64,000 nt of DNA. It comes from JBPOIC01 sp052034865 (lineage in GTDB: Bacteria > UBA10199 > JADFYH01). The stretch covers positions 25,072-89,071 of the forward strand of contig JBPOIC010000010.1 of NCBI GenBank assembly GCA_052034865.1, in the 5' to 3' direction. Shown piece after piece: positions 34,957-43,675 of the stretch. The notes beneath the pieces are model-generated. The model had not been told where the DNA came from. It saw only the letters and a list, made by a program, of their open reading frames with translations, and did not search any database. Every line of letters starts with the position of its first letter. Position 1 is the first letter of the stretch. The position numbers and the translations under genes were made by a program.

Positions 34957-35029
34957 CTCCGGCTGCTGGACTCGAACCAGCGACCTAGCGGTTAACAGCC
35001 GCTTGCTCTACCGACTGAGCTAAGCCGGA
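34957..35029 (-). tRNA. tRNA-Asn (anticodon GTT)
   Basis: The minus strand folds into a full cloverleaf of 73 nt: 7-bp acceptor (TCCGGCT/AGCCGGA, discriminator G), D-arm GCTC/GAGC, anticodon stem AGCGG/CCGCT with loop CTGTTAA (anticodon GTT), and T-arm GCTGG/CCAGC with loop TTCGAGT. No CCA is encoded, so the terminal CCA must be added, consistent with the cca gene in this window. Confidence 0.98.
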
Positions 35030-35098
35030 ATCTTTCAAAAAAGTGGGTGGGACGTACTAAATTCTATCTTACGTGTCAACGCGATTGGAGAAGAGAGA

Positions 35099-36796
35099 TT
35101 AAAATTCAAACATCAGGGTCGAACGGGCAGCAAACGCCGGATCGGCGCTGTCGAAGATGATCGAGTTGATGGGGTTTCCGGCCAAAGTGGCGTTTGTCAG
35201 GTCATCATTTTTAACATCGTAAGCCCCACCAGGGAGGAAAAACCCCGCCGTCAAATTCCAAAAGACATGATCGAAAAATTTCGCTTCGACTAAAAGATCG
35301 GCCTCAACTCCGTACCATTTTGAAGCATTGTAAACATGGGGAAGAGTTGGCACGCCCGTAATTTCTGCAAAATTCAGATCGATGGCTCGGGACGGAGCCC
35401 AGGCGGTAACAACATGCGCACCCACTTTAATCCATTGAGCCTGAGGAACGATGTTCGAAAGATCGAACTTATGTTTGTAAGTGCCTCCCACATAGATTGC
35501 ATTGTTTACAAAGTTGGAGGTGATGGGGTTGCTGCCCAGCTTGGTTTCTCCATTCACCTGAATGGCAGGTGAAGTGCCAAGAGGGCTTTGGAACATCATC
35601 AATCCAATATGATAATCGGGACGAAACCCGAACTGGGTAATGCGGCTGGAAAGGGGTGAAGAGTCTCCCTGGGCAAAGCCCCCAATTAACTTAGCTTCTT
35701 CATTGTTATGATGATAATCGGCCTCCAAGGCTCCCATGTGGACAGCAAGATCGTTGGATCCATTGAGACATACCGGGTCGGGGAGTGGGTTGGCAAATCC
35801 GGCAGGCACCTGAACAGCATTAATACAAACACCAGTTCCAATCTTGCCTCCGATATACACATACTCAGCCTGAATCTTAAAAGGATCTCGGTCCCACTTC
35901 ACGTATCCATCAATATAGTAGGTACGGGTATCTCCATCGATAGCCCCAGGGGCTTCCGCCCCATTTGCGTCAAGAGCAGTGCCAACAGTTCCACCTGTTT
36001 TGTTACGTAAACGAAAACCGGCATAAGTCCCGATTTGCAAATGAGGACGTTCGTAAACGAGGCCTTGAGTAAACTGATACGTATCGTGCTTGGCACCAAT
36101 GATGGTTTCGCCAGGTTTTCTTTCCAAAAGATCGATGGCAGGATTGCCCGTATTTTGAAAGGCAAAGTCGACTAAGGTTGCAAACGCGAGGTTTGATCCT
36201 CCTTTAAAATCCACCTTTCCAATATAAAGAAAACGATCGAAGGTATCTCCAAACGTGCTATCCCACTCGTTTCCATCGTTTTGGAAAATCCCAAGACCCC
36301 AGTGAGAGGGTTGGCGACCAAGTCTGAATTTTCCCATAGGGGTGAGAAGATCGACGTAAAGTCTTCTCATGTTCACGTTTCCTCCACCACCCGTCACGAC
36401 ATCTCCACCGGCACCTCCCGTCACGCCAAAGGCTCCATTGCCACCCGGAAGCTGAATCGTACCGGTGATTGGATTGTAGACCGAGAGATTGCGCGTATCG
36501 CTGGATCCGAAAACGACGTTATCTAAAATATCGAGTTGTCCATGAAATGAAATGTTGTCGCTGATTTTTAAGGATGGATCGATGCGAAAGCGGTGTTGGC
36601 CATAAAACAGGGTACCGAAGCGATCGTTGTCGCCCAAGTTTCCCTGCTGGATATCGGAGGAAGATTGAAGGTCAAGGTTGTTTGAGAATTCAGATCGAAG
36701 CCGGTAATAGCCATGAGCTGAGAAATCAAAGGCATGGACATTGGAAAATGGAAGAAGGATGAGAGAGAAAAAACCGAGTATCCTGAAAACCTTCAT
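35099..36796 (-). CDS. Outer-membrane porin-like beta-barrel protein
   Basis: I start at the ATG at 36796, which has AAGGAGG 7 nt upstream, giving 565 residues; an ATG 75 nt earlier is in frame but would put the signal peptide internally. Signal peptide MKVFRILGFFSLILLPFSNV, cleavage after HAF region. The mature protein is a long series of amphipathic beta-strands (FRIDPSLKISDNISFHGQLD, then RLYVDLLTPMGKFRLGRQPS, WGLGIF, YYIDGYVKWD, FKIQAEYVYIGGK) ending in STLMFEF with a terminal Phe. The LGRQPSHWGLG segment is typical of alginate-export or related large porins. Substrate unknown. Monocistronic between tRNA-Asn and a divergent gene. Confidence 0.85.
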   Translation of the reverse strand: MKVFRILGFFSLILLPFSNVHAFDFSAHGYYRLRSEFSNNLDLQSSSDIQQGNLGDNDRFGTLFYGQHRFRIDPSLKISDNISFHGQLDILDNVVFGSSDTRNLSVYNPITGTIQLPGGNGAFGVTGGAGGDVVTGGGGNVNMRRLYVDLLTPMGKFRLGRQPSHWGLGIFQNDGNEWDSTFGDTFDRFLYIGKVDFKGGSNLAFATLVDFAFQNTGNPAIDLLERKPGETIIGAKHDTYQFTQGLVYERPHLQIGTYAGFRLRNKTGGTVGTALDANGAEAPGAIDGDTRTYYIDGYVKWDRDPFKIQAEYVYIGGKIGTGVCINAVQVPAGFANPLPDPVCLNGSNDLAVHMGALEADYHHNNEEAKLIGGFAQGDSSPLSSRITQFGFRPDYHIGLMMFQSPLGTSPAIQVNGETKLGSNPITSNFVNNAIYVGGTYKHKFDLSNIVPQAQWIKVGAHVVTAWAPSRAIDLNFAEITGVPTLPHVYNASKWYGVEADLLVEAKFFDHVFWNLTAGFFLPGGAYDVKNDDLTNATLAGNPINSIIFDSADPAFAARSTLMFEF

Positions 36797-36989
36797 GATC
36801 GCCTCCTTGGAAAAAGGATTGGGAAAAGCAATGTTTGATTTGCGCTCGAAACGATTCCTCGAAAATCGCATCGAGCGAAAGGTGTGCTACGGTTACGAAG
36901 AGATGGGAAATTTCTAATGGCTCATCCGATGGGTGTCAATTCAAAAGCCCGATCTTGCATTCCGGATGGCTCTATGGTTCGATGAAAAA

Positions 36990-37556
36990 ATGATGCAACG
37001 CATTCAATCTTACTCAAAAAGTTCCAGGCGCTTATTCCCGCTGATCCTGTTTATTCCTCTCCTTTTCACTCGCTGCTTTTTCGGTGGAGCTCCCAATTCC
37101 GGAAAAGCGGTGGCCTATCATTCTGGTCTCATTCAAATGAAAAAAGGGTTCTATCAGGTTGGAAAACTTTCGGAAGGATGGAAACGATCAAATATTGGGA
37201 AATACAAGACGGTCGCTTTTTATCATGGAGATTTGAAAAGTAGTCTGACAACAAATGCCTTCTGCGATGAATCCTATGAAGATGCGAGTCTAAAGGTTTT
37301 GAGCAATCACTTGCACTTTGCCCTGCAAAAACCAAAAACCCGATTTGAGAAAATCTTGAACCTCGATCATCGGGAGGCCTTTAGATCGGTTCTCGAGGGA
37401 AGTCTCGACGGAGTACCGGTTGTTCTGGATACGGTCGTGATAAAAAAAGACAATTGTGTTTTTGATTTTGCGCTTATCTCCGATCCTGATCATTATGAAC
37501 AGGCGGCTCTCGATTTTCAGAATTTTTATGAAGGATTTCATTATCAGGGCGACTGA
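36990..37556 (+). CDS. Probable lipoprotein or exported protein preceding the Mla operon
   Basis: No named family is recognised. From the ATG at 36990 the product starts MMQRIQSYSKSSRRLFPLIL with a basic n-region, a hydrophobic core and FTRCFFGG, so Cys could be a lipidated residue, although Thr-Arg at the -2/-1 positions is unlike a standard lipobox. Earlier in-frame starts (GTG 36933, ATG 36966) lack a ribosome site and give a less signal-like N terminus. The mature part is soluble mixed alpha/beta, with KSSLTTNAFCDESYEDASLK, HLHFALQKPKT and VLDTVVIKKDNCVFDFALIS. It ends 53 nt before mlaE, in the same direction, and probably belongs to that operon. Confidence 0.72.
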   Translation: MMQRIQSYSKSSRRLFPLILFIPLLFTRCFFGGAPNSGKAVAYHSGLIQMKKGFYQVGKLSEGWKRSNIGKYKTVAFYHGDLKSSLTTNAFCDESYEDASLKVLSNHLHFALQKPKTRFEKILNLDHREAFRSVLEGSLDGVPVVLDTVVIKKDNCVFDFALISDPDHYEQAALDFQNFYEGFHYQGD

Positions 37557-37609
37557 GCCTATAAGCCCACACTTTCTCAAAGACTTTCTTTTTTCACAAA
37601 ACAACCACT

Positions 37610-38398
37610 ATGAATTCTCGCCTGAGCTTTTCATTCTCCTGGATTGGTTCTCAAATTACCGAGCTGACCGAATATGTCGGCGGGCTTTCGATGCTTACGG
37701 CCCGCATCTTTCGCTCTTTGATTCGGGACCGGTTTAATCTGAAAGACACCATCACTCAATTTGAAGGCGTTGGGATCAAGTCTTCCTCACTCACCAACCT
37801 CATCGCCATTTTTACCGGCATGGTGCTCGCTGTTCAATTCATCGTAGGCCTTAAACGTTTTGGACTTCAACTCTACACTGGCCAGATCGTTGGGATTGCC
37901 ATCGTGCGCGAAATGGCGCCGGTGCTCACCGCGATCATGATTGCTGCGCGAGTGGGATCCGGGATTACAGCCGAGTTGGGTTCGATGAATGTCACCGAGC
38001 AAATTCTGGCAATTGAAGCGATGGGAGCAAATCCCGTTCAAAAACTGGTCATTCCCCGTGTCATCGCTACCACATTGTGCACGCCTATTCTGACCGTCAT
38101 TGCCATGTTCATCGGAATTTTTGGCGGAATGCTTATTACCATGATGGATGCCGGCGTAAGTGCGAGTTTTTATTATGATCAAACCATCAAGACCGTCGTC
38201 ATGCTAGATTTCGGCAGTGGGCTCGCCAAGACCTTCTTTTTTGGCTACCTGATTGGATGTATCGCCTGTTACCAGGGCATTAACACCCGTGGAGGAACCG
38301 AAGGAGTCGGCAAGGCAACCACAACCTCGGTGGTGTATTCGGCAATTGCCATTTTCATCTCAGATTTCTTTCTCACCAAACTCTTTTTAAGTTTTTAA
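37610..38398 (+). CDS. mlaE: MlaE-type lipid ABC transporter permease
   Basis: Inner-membrane permease of the Mla system, which moves phospholipids between the inner and outer membranes. The 262-residue protein has five or six hydrophobic segments and the family block FGLQLYTGQIVGIAIVREMA, then APVLTAIMIAARVGSGITAE, LGSMNVTEQILAIEAMGANP and the C-terminal GCIACYQGINTRGGTEGVG. It precedes mlaF by 24 nt and mlaD, the standard E-F-D order. mlaB and mlaC are not in the window. Confidence 0.95.
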   Translation: MNSRLSFSFSWIGSQITELTEYVGGLSMLTARIFRSLIRDRFNLKDTITQFEGVGIKSSSLTNLIAIFTGMVLAVQFIVGLKRFGLQLYTGQIVGIAIVREMAPVLTAIMIAARVGSGITAELGSMNVTEQILAIEAMGANPVQKLVIPRVIATTLCTPILTVIAMFIGIFGGMLITMMDAGVSASFYYDQTIKTVVMLDFGSGLAKTFFFGYLIGCIACYQGINTRGGTEGVGKATTTSVVYSAIAIFISDFFLTKLFLSF

Positions 38399-38422
38399 GG
38401 ATATGTTTTGCGTTTTTAGTTT

Positions 38423-39163
38423 ATGGACTCCTTTATCCACTTCGAAAATATTGAGAAGGCCTTTGGAAAAAACCGGATCTTCGATGGCTTGAGTCTGGAT
38501 ATCCGAAAAGGAGAAACCCTCACGATCATTGGAGGTTCAGGCACAGGGAAAAGCGTTTTGCTGAAAATTCTTCTGGGATTGATTTCAGCCGATGCAGGAA
38601 AGGTTCTGTTCGACAAACAGGATGTTGAGAACATGAACCAGGAGCAGCTTCTTGCCATGCGAAAGCGGATTGGAATGCTTTTTCAGGGTGCTGCGCTGTT
38701 TGATTCCCTGAACGTCTATGAAAACATCGCCTATCCCTTGCGGGAACATTTCGATTACAGTCAGGATAAACTGGATGAAATTGTGAGACAAAAACTGGAG
38801 CTGATCGGACTTCCTGGCATAGAAAACAAAATGCCTGCTGATCTTTCAGGAGGGATGAAAAAAAGGGTAGGACTTGCACGCGCGATCGCAACCGATCCTG
38901 AAGTTATTCTTTATGATGAACCTACCACCGGACTTGATCCTACAAACACGAATCGTATCGATGAGCTAATTTTGAGTTTGCAGAAAAAACTGAAAGTAAC
39001 TTCGATCGTGGTGACGCACGATATGGGAAGTGCCTTTCGAATCAGCAACCGTTTGGCACTTATCTATCAGAGAAAAATTGAATTCGTTGGATCCTGCGAA
39101 GAAGTTCGCAATTCAAAAAATGAAATCGTGCAGGATTTTATTCAGGGTAAAATTGGAGAATAA
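38423..39163 (+). CDS. mlaF: MlaF-type ABC transporter ATP-binding protein
   Basis: Cytoplasmic ATPase of 246 residues that powers lipid transport with MlaE. Walker A is GGSGTGKS (about 36-43), the Q-loop LFQGAALFDSL follows, the signature is LSGGMKKRVGLARAIA (the MKKR variant is usual in MlaF), and Walker B is VILYDEPTTGLDP, with the switch His in VVTHDM. It lies between mlaE and mlaD with short gaps (24 and 9 nt). Confidence 0.96.
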   Translation: MDSFIHFENIEKAFGKNRIFDGLSLDIRKGETLTIIGGSGTGKSVLLKILLGLISADAGKVLFDKQDVENMNQEQLLAMRKRIGMLFQGAALFDSLNVYENIAYPLREHFDYSQDKLDEIVRQKLELIGLPGIENKMPADLSGGMKKRVGLARAIATDPEVILYDEPTTGLDPTNTNRIDELILSLQKKLKVTSIVVTHDMGSAFRISNRLALIYQRKIEFVGSCEEVRNSKNEIVQDFIQGKIGE

Positions 39164-39172
39164 GGATTTCTC

Positions 39173-40075
39173 ATGGAAAAAAGGACGTGGCTTGAAATTC
39201 GGGTTGGAATCTTTGTGTGTATCGGGCTTTTTTTGAGCATGCTTGTCGTTTTTCTTTTGGGCGGAAAAACAAGCATCTTTCAGAGCACTTATTCGATTTA
39301 TGCCAAATTCGATAATGTGAGTGGGTTAAGTATTGGTGCGTTGGTGTCATTGGCAGGAATTAATGTTGGTGAAGTCGAAGAAATGACTTTTCCGGCAAAT
39401 ATCGAAGACAAACAAACGATTGTGCGAATGAAAATAAATCATTCCTTTCAGGATCGTATTCGCAAAGACAGCAAGGCCTCCATCTCGACTCAAGGTCTTT
39501 TGGGAGACAAATATATCTATATTACGATGGGCTCTTCTCAAAACTCGCCTTTGAAAGATGGCGACATGATGGCCACCGACCGAGGTCTTTCGATTGAAAG
39601 TTTTGCAGATTCAGGGCAAAAAATTCTTGATCAGGCAAATGAATCTCTTAAGAAAATGAATGAGCTTTTAAATGATATTCAGAACAAGGAAGGAATGATC
39701 CACGCGCTGATTTATGATCTGGAAGGAAAAGATTTCGTCAAAGACATCATGGCCTTCACCCGCGCAGGCAAGCAGATCCTTCAGGAAGTCCAGAAGGGAA
39801 GAGGAATTGCACACGCCCTCATCTATGACAAAACCGATCCTCAAATGATACAGGAGATCTCAAGGACTTTAAAAAACATGGAGAAAACTTCTCAGAACGT
39901 TCATGAGATGACCGCAAAAATCGAAAAAGGAGAAGGAACCCTCGGGGGACTTCTCAATGACCCGACTGTCTATTCCGACCTTAAATCTCTTTTGGGAAAA
40001 GCCAACCGCAGCAAACTCATCCAGGCCGTCATTCGACACACTTTGTCACAAAATGAAAAAGACACCTTGAAGTAG
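39173..40075 (+). CDS. mlaD: MlaD-type MCE-domain lipid-binding protein
   Basis: The 300-residue protein has one N-terminal membrane anchor (VGIFVCIGLFLSMLVVFLLG) and an MCE domain (YSIYAKFDNVSGLSIGALVS, then LAGINVGEVEEM, and AQGLLGDKYI-like STQGLLGDKYIYI), which form a hexameric periplasmic ring binding lipid. The region about 155-300 is helical and contains a repeated phrase GMIHALIYDLEGKD / GIAHALIYDKTDP followed by GEGTLGGLLNDP, as in longer MCE proteins with a coiled needle. The next 287 bp to prkA hold no convincing gene. Confidence 0.94.
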   Translation: MEKRTWLEIRVGIFVCIGLFLSMLVVFLLGGKTSIFQSTYSIYAKFDNVSGLSIGALVSLAGINVGEVEEMTFPANIEDKQTIVRMKINHSFQDRIRKDSKASISTQGLLGDKYIYITMGSSQNSPLKDGDMMATDRGLSIESFADSGQKILDQANESLKKMNELLNDIQNKEGMIHALIYDLEGKDFVKDIMAFTRAGKQILQEVQKGRGIAHALIYDKTDPQMIQEISRTLKNMEKTSQNVHEMTAKIEKGEGTLGGLLNDPTVYSDLKSLLGKANRSKLIQAVIRHTLSQNEKDTLK

Positions 40076-40362
40076 TGAAAGATCCTGTTATAATTTTTAA
40101 AAGCTGTTCATTCATTTACGTAAATCTCAACGATCATCTCACAACCCGTTCAGCGCGAAGTCTGGAAGGATTTCCAAATTCATTTCTTTTTCGAAGCGAT
40201 CTGCTTCATACTTGTAGGTGTAGCCTGTCATCCGGGATGTTCAGTAAATTCATTCGAACGATTGACACGAATCATCACAAGATCAGCTCCTGTCTGAAAA
40301 TCTGAAAATCAATCTCTCCGAATCAAAGTGGATAGTTCTATAAACTTTATTGAGGAGGTTTT

Positions 40363-42441
40363 ATGGCAGCTGCCAGTTCCCTGATGGAAACGCTTAAAGG
40401 TCTTCAGGATGTAAAAACCTACCAGGATTTAACCTGGTCAGGTTCCTTCGAGGAATACCTGGAGATCGTCCGCAAAAATCCAAAGGTTGCCAGAACAGCG
40501 TTTCAGCGAGTCTACGACATGATTATTTCTCACGGAGAAGAAGAATTCCGTGAATATAAAAAGAAAATCATCCGCTACCGCTTTTTCTCCGATCCTTTTG
40601 AAAATGGAAAAGACGGGATCTTTGGCCTGGATCTTCATCTGATGAAACTGGTCCACCTGTTTAAAAGCGCCGCCCGACGTTACGGTACGGAAAAGCGCAT
40701 CTTCCTCTTACACGGCCCTGTCGGATCCTCAAAATCCACCATTGCAAGACTTCTCAAAAAAGGTCTCGAAATTTACTCCCGCACTCCAGAAGGCGCTCTT
40801 TACACCTTCAAGTGGGTTCAAGGATCTCATACGCTTCCCAACCGATCCATTTTTGGAACCTCTGAAGAGATTCCCTGTCCGATGCATGAAGAGCCCCTCC
40901 GTTTGGTTCCCGAAAGTCTGAGAACCCGTGTTGCCCACGAAATCAATGCAACCATGACCGATGGCGATCGCATCACGATCGAAGGAGATCTGTGCCCATC
41001 CTGCCGTTATCTTTTCCGTGAGCTCCTCCAGGTTTATAAAGGAGATTGGGCCAAGGTGATTGAGAATCACATTCAGGTGAAACGTCTGCTTTTAAGTGAA
41101 AAAGATCGTGTGGGAATCGGCACTTTTCAGCCCAAAGACGAAAAAAATCAGGATTCCACCGAACTGACAGGCGATATTAATTACCGAAAAATCGCCGAGT
41201 ATGGCTCTGAGTCGGATCCACGAGCCTTCAACTTCGATGGGGAGTTCAATATTGCTAACCGAGGGATCATCGAATTTATTGAAGTCCTTAAGCTCGATGT
41301 TGCTTTCCTCTACGATCTTCTTGGCGCCTCACAGGAACACAAGGTCAAGCCCAAGAAGTTTGCTCAGACAGACATTGATGAGGTCATCATCGGACACACC
41401 AACGAGCCGGAATTCAGAAAACTGCAAAACAATGAATATATGGAAGCCCTGCGGGATCGAACCGTGAAGGTGGATATTCCCTACGTTACCCGTTTGTCTG
41501 AAGAAATTAAGATATACTCGAAGGATTTCAACTCGGACAAAATTAAAGGCAAACACATTGCCCCGCATACCCTGGAAATGGCCTCGATGTGGGCCATTCT
41601 TACCCGTCTGGAAGAACCTAAGAAAGCCAATCTCACCCTGATTCAAAAGCTAAAGCTCTACGATGGAAAGACACTTTCCGGTTACACCGAAGATAATGTG
41701 AAAGAATTGCGTAAAGAAGGAATGCGTGAAGGTCTCGATGGAATCTCGCCACGCTATGTTCAGGATAAAATCTCCAATGCCCTGGTGCGCGACAGTGAAG
41801 GGTGCGTGAATCCCTTTATGGTTTTGAATGAGCTGGAAAGTGGTATGCGCCACCACACGCTCTTGCGGGCTGAGGAGCAACGCAAGCGCTACATCGAGCT
41901 CTTGTCCGTTGTAAAAGAAGAGTATGAAGACCAGGTGAAAAATGAAGTTCAACGCGCAATCTGCGCCGATGAAGAAGCCATCTCAAGGCTTTGTGCCAAT
42001 TATATCGATCATGTGAAGGCCTACACCCAGAAAGAAAAAGTGAAGAATAAATATACGGGTCAGGATGAAGAACCCGATGAACGTCTCATGCGCTCGATTG
42101 AAGAAAAAATCGATATTCCCGAATCCAGGAAGGATGATTTCAGGCGTGAGATCATGAATTACATTGGCGCGCTGGCGGTGGAAGGAAAAAAGTTCAGCTA
42201 CAAAACCAATGAGCGTTTGCAAAAGGCCCTCGAGTTGAAACTCTTTGAAGATCAGAAGGATTCGATCAAGCTGACTACTTTGGTGACCAGTGTCGTTGAT
42301 AAAGACACCCAGGAAAAAATTGATGTGGTCAAAGGAAGGCTCATCAAGAACTACCACTACTGTGATATTTGCGCGACCGATGTCCTCAACTATGTCGCGA
42401 GCATTTTTGCAAGGGGCGATATCAAGGAAAGACGGGCGTGA
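40363..42441 (+). CDS. prkA: PrkA family serine protein kinase (YeaG)
   Basis: The 692-residue protein is PrkA/YeaG, an AAA+-like ATPase with reported Ser/Thr kinase activity, used in sporulation in Bacillus and in stress adaptation in enterobacteria. Walker A is LHGPVGSSKST (about 114-124). Other family blocks are RYRFFSDPFENGKDGIFGLD, the Cys pair CPSCRY, GIEFIEVLKLDVAFLY-like IEFIEVLKLDV, and the C-terminal kinase-like domain. GAGGAGG lies 5 nt before the ATG. It heads the prkA-yeaH-spoVR operon, a conserved trio in Proteobacteria. Confidence 0.96.
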   Translation: MAAASSLMETLKGLQDVKTYQDLTWSGSFEEYLEIVRKNPKVARTAFQRVYDMIISHGEEEFREYKKKIIRYRFFSDPFENGKDGIFGLDLHLMKLVHLFKSAARRYGTEKRIFLLHGPVGSSKSTIARLLKKGLEIYSRTPEGALYTFKWVQGSHTLPNRSIFGTSEEIPCPMHEEPLRLVPESLRTRVAHEINATMTDGDRITIEGDLCPSCRYLFRELLQVYKGDWAKVIENHIQVKRLLLSEKDRVGIGTFQPKDEKNQDSTELTGDINYRKIAEYGSESDPRAFNFDGEFNIANRGIIEFIEVLKLDVAFLYDLLGASQEHKVKPKKFAQTDIDEVIIGHTNEPEFRKLQNNEYMEALRDRTVKVDIPYVTRLSEEIKIYSKDFNSDKIKGKHIAPHTLEMASMWAILTRLEEPKKANLTLIQKLKLYDGKTLSGYTEDNVKELRKEGMREGLDGISPRYVQDKISNALVRDSEGCVNPFMVLNELESGMRHHTLLRAEEQRKRYIELLSVVKEEYEDQVKNEVQRAICADEEAISRLCANYIDHVKAYTQKEKVKNKYTGQDEEPDERLMRSIEEKIDIPESRKDDFRREIMNYIGALAVEGKKFSYKTNERLQKALELKLFEDQKDSIKLTTLVTSVVDKDTQEKIDVVKGRLIKNYHYCDICATDVLNYVASIFARGDIKERRA

Positions 42442-42565
42442 ATAACCAAAAACGATTTTCTCTTAAAATGAAATCTCAATCGAAAATCCGGCTTTTTTGG
42501 GCGGAAGGATTCACTCTCCTACACGAGCTGAATTTGCTGTAGGGGAAATCCTCCCTCCCCTTACT

Positions 42566-43675
42566 ATGTCGCTAAAAATTGAGCAGGACTACAACCGGTT
42601 CAAACAGATCGTGCGCGGAAAAATCCGCAAAGAGCTGCGCAAGTTCATCAGCAAGGGAGAGCTCATCGGAAAACAGGGCAAAGAGCTGATCTCCATTCCT
42701 CTTCCTCAAATTGACATCCCCCATATCGTTTATGGTCTTCAGCAAACCGGCGGAGTAGGGCAGGGAGATGGAAAAGAAGGAGACGTCATCGGAATGGGGG
42801 ATGGCGAAGAAGGAAAAGCCAAGGCCGGCGATGCCCCATCTGATCACGTGCTGGAAGTGGAAGTTTCCATGGAAGAGTTGGCCCAGCTTTTGGGCGAAGA
42901 GCTTCAGCTTCCCAAAATACAGCCCAAGGGAAAAGCAGAGATCATTTCAATCCGAAATCGGTATTCTTCGATTCGCAGCACAGGACCGGAATCTCTCAAA
43001 CACTTCAAACGTACCTATAAACAGGCCCTCAAACGCCACCTGTTGACGGGTCACTATAATCCTGAAAATCCGGTCATCATTCCCATCCGTGAGGACAGGC
43101 GTTATCGCTCCTGGAAAGAAGAGAAAAAACCCCAAAACAAGGCCGTGGTGATTTATATGATGGATGTTTCCGGCTCAATGGGAAGCGATCAGAAAGAAAT
43201 CGTTCGCATTGAAACTTTCTGGATCGATACGTGGCTGCGCTCCCAGTACAAGGGACTGGAAACCCGCTACATCGTGCACGATGCCGTTGCGCGTGAAGTG
43301 GATCGCGAAACTTTTTATCACACGCGCGAATCCGGCGGCACCATCATCAGTTCGGCCTACAAGCTTTGTCTCAAAATGATGGAGGAAGAATACGATACTG
43401 AGGAATGGAATATTTACCCTTTCCATTTTTCCGATGGAGATAACTGGTCTGGAAATGACAGCCTGGAATGTCTGAATCTTTTGGAACAAGAAATCTTTCC
43501 ACGGGTAAATGTGTTTTGTTACGGCCAGGTGGAATCCGAATATGGAAGCGGTCAGTTTTTAAGGGATCTTAGGGAAAGGTTTGATGAAGAAGAAGATCAG
43601 CTTATTATTTCAAGGATTGAAAGCAAGGAGAAGATTGTCGATTCCATTAAAGATTTTTTGGGGAAAGGAAAATAA
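42566..43675 (+). CDS. yeaH: YeaH/DUF444 family protein with a von Willebrand A-like domain
   Basis: I start at the ATG at 42566, giving 369 residues beginning MSLKIEQDYNRFKQIVRGKI; a TTG at 42497 is in frame but adds an unconserved leader. The N-terminal helical part is followed by a Gly/Glu-rich linker (DGEEGKAKAGDAP), then a VWA-like domain with MIDAS motif MMDVSGSMGS (about 200-209) and the block HFSDGDNWSGNDS. VWA domains bind a divalent metal and partner proteins, fitting a partner role to the PrkA ATPase. spoVR starts immediately after the stop codon. Confidence 0.93.
   Translation: MSLKIEQDYNRFKQIVRGKIRKELRKFISKGELIGKQGKELISIPLPQIDIPHIVYGLQQTGGVGQGDGKEGDVIGMGDGEEGKAKAGDAPSDHVLEVEVSMEELAQLLGEELQLPKIQPKGKAEIISIRNRYSSIRSTGPESLKHFKRTYKQALKRHLLTGHYNPENPVIIPIREDRRYRSWKEEKKPQNKAVVIYMMDVSGSMGSDQKEIVRIETFWIDTWLRSQYKGLETRYIVHDAVAREVDRETFYHTRESGGTIISSAYKLCLKMMEEEYDTEEWNIYPFHFSDGDNWSGNDSLECLNLLEQEIFPRVNVFCYGQVESEYGSGQFLRDLRERFDEEEDQLIISRIESKEKIVDSIKDFLGKGK

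Noticed and set aside
40075..40305. A 76-codon frame starting GTG on the mlaD stop
   Set aside because: The product has no domain or recognisable pattern and no ribosome site; the region looks like the prkA upstream interval.
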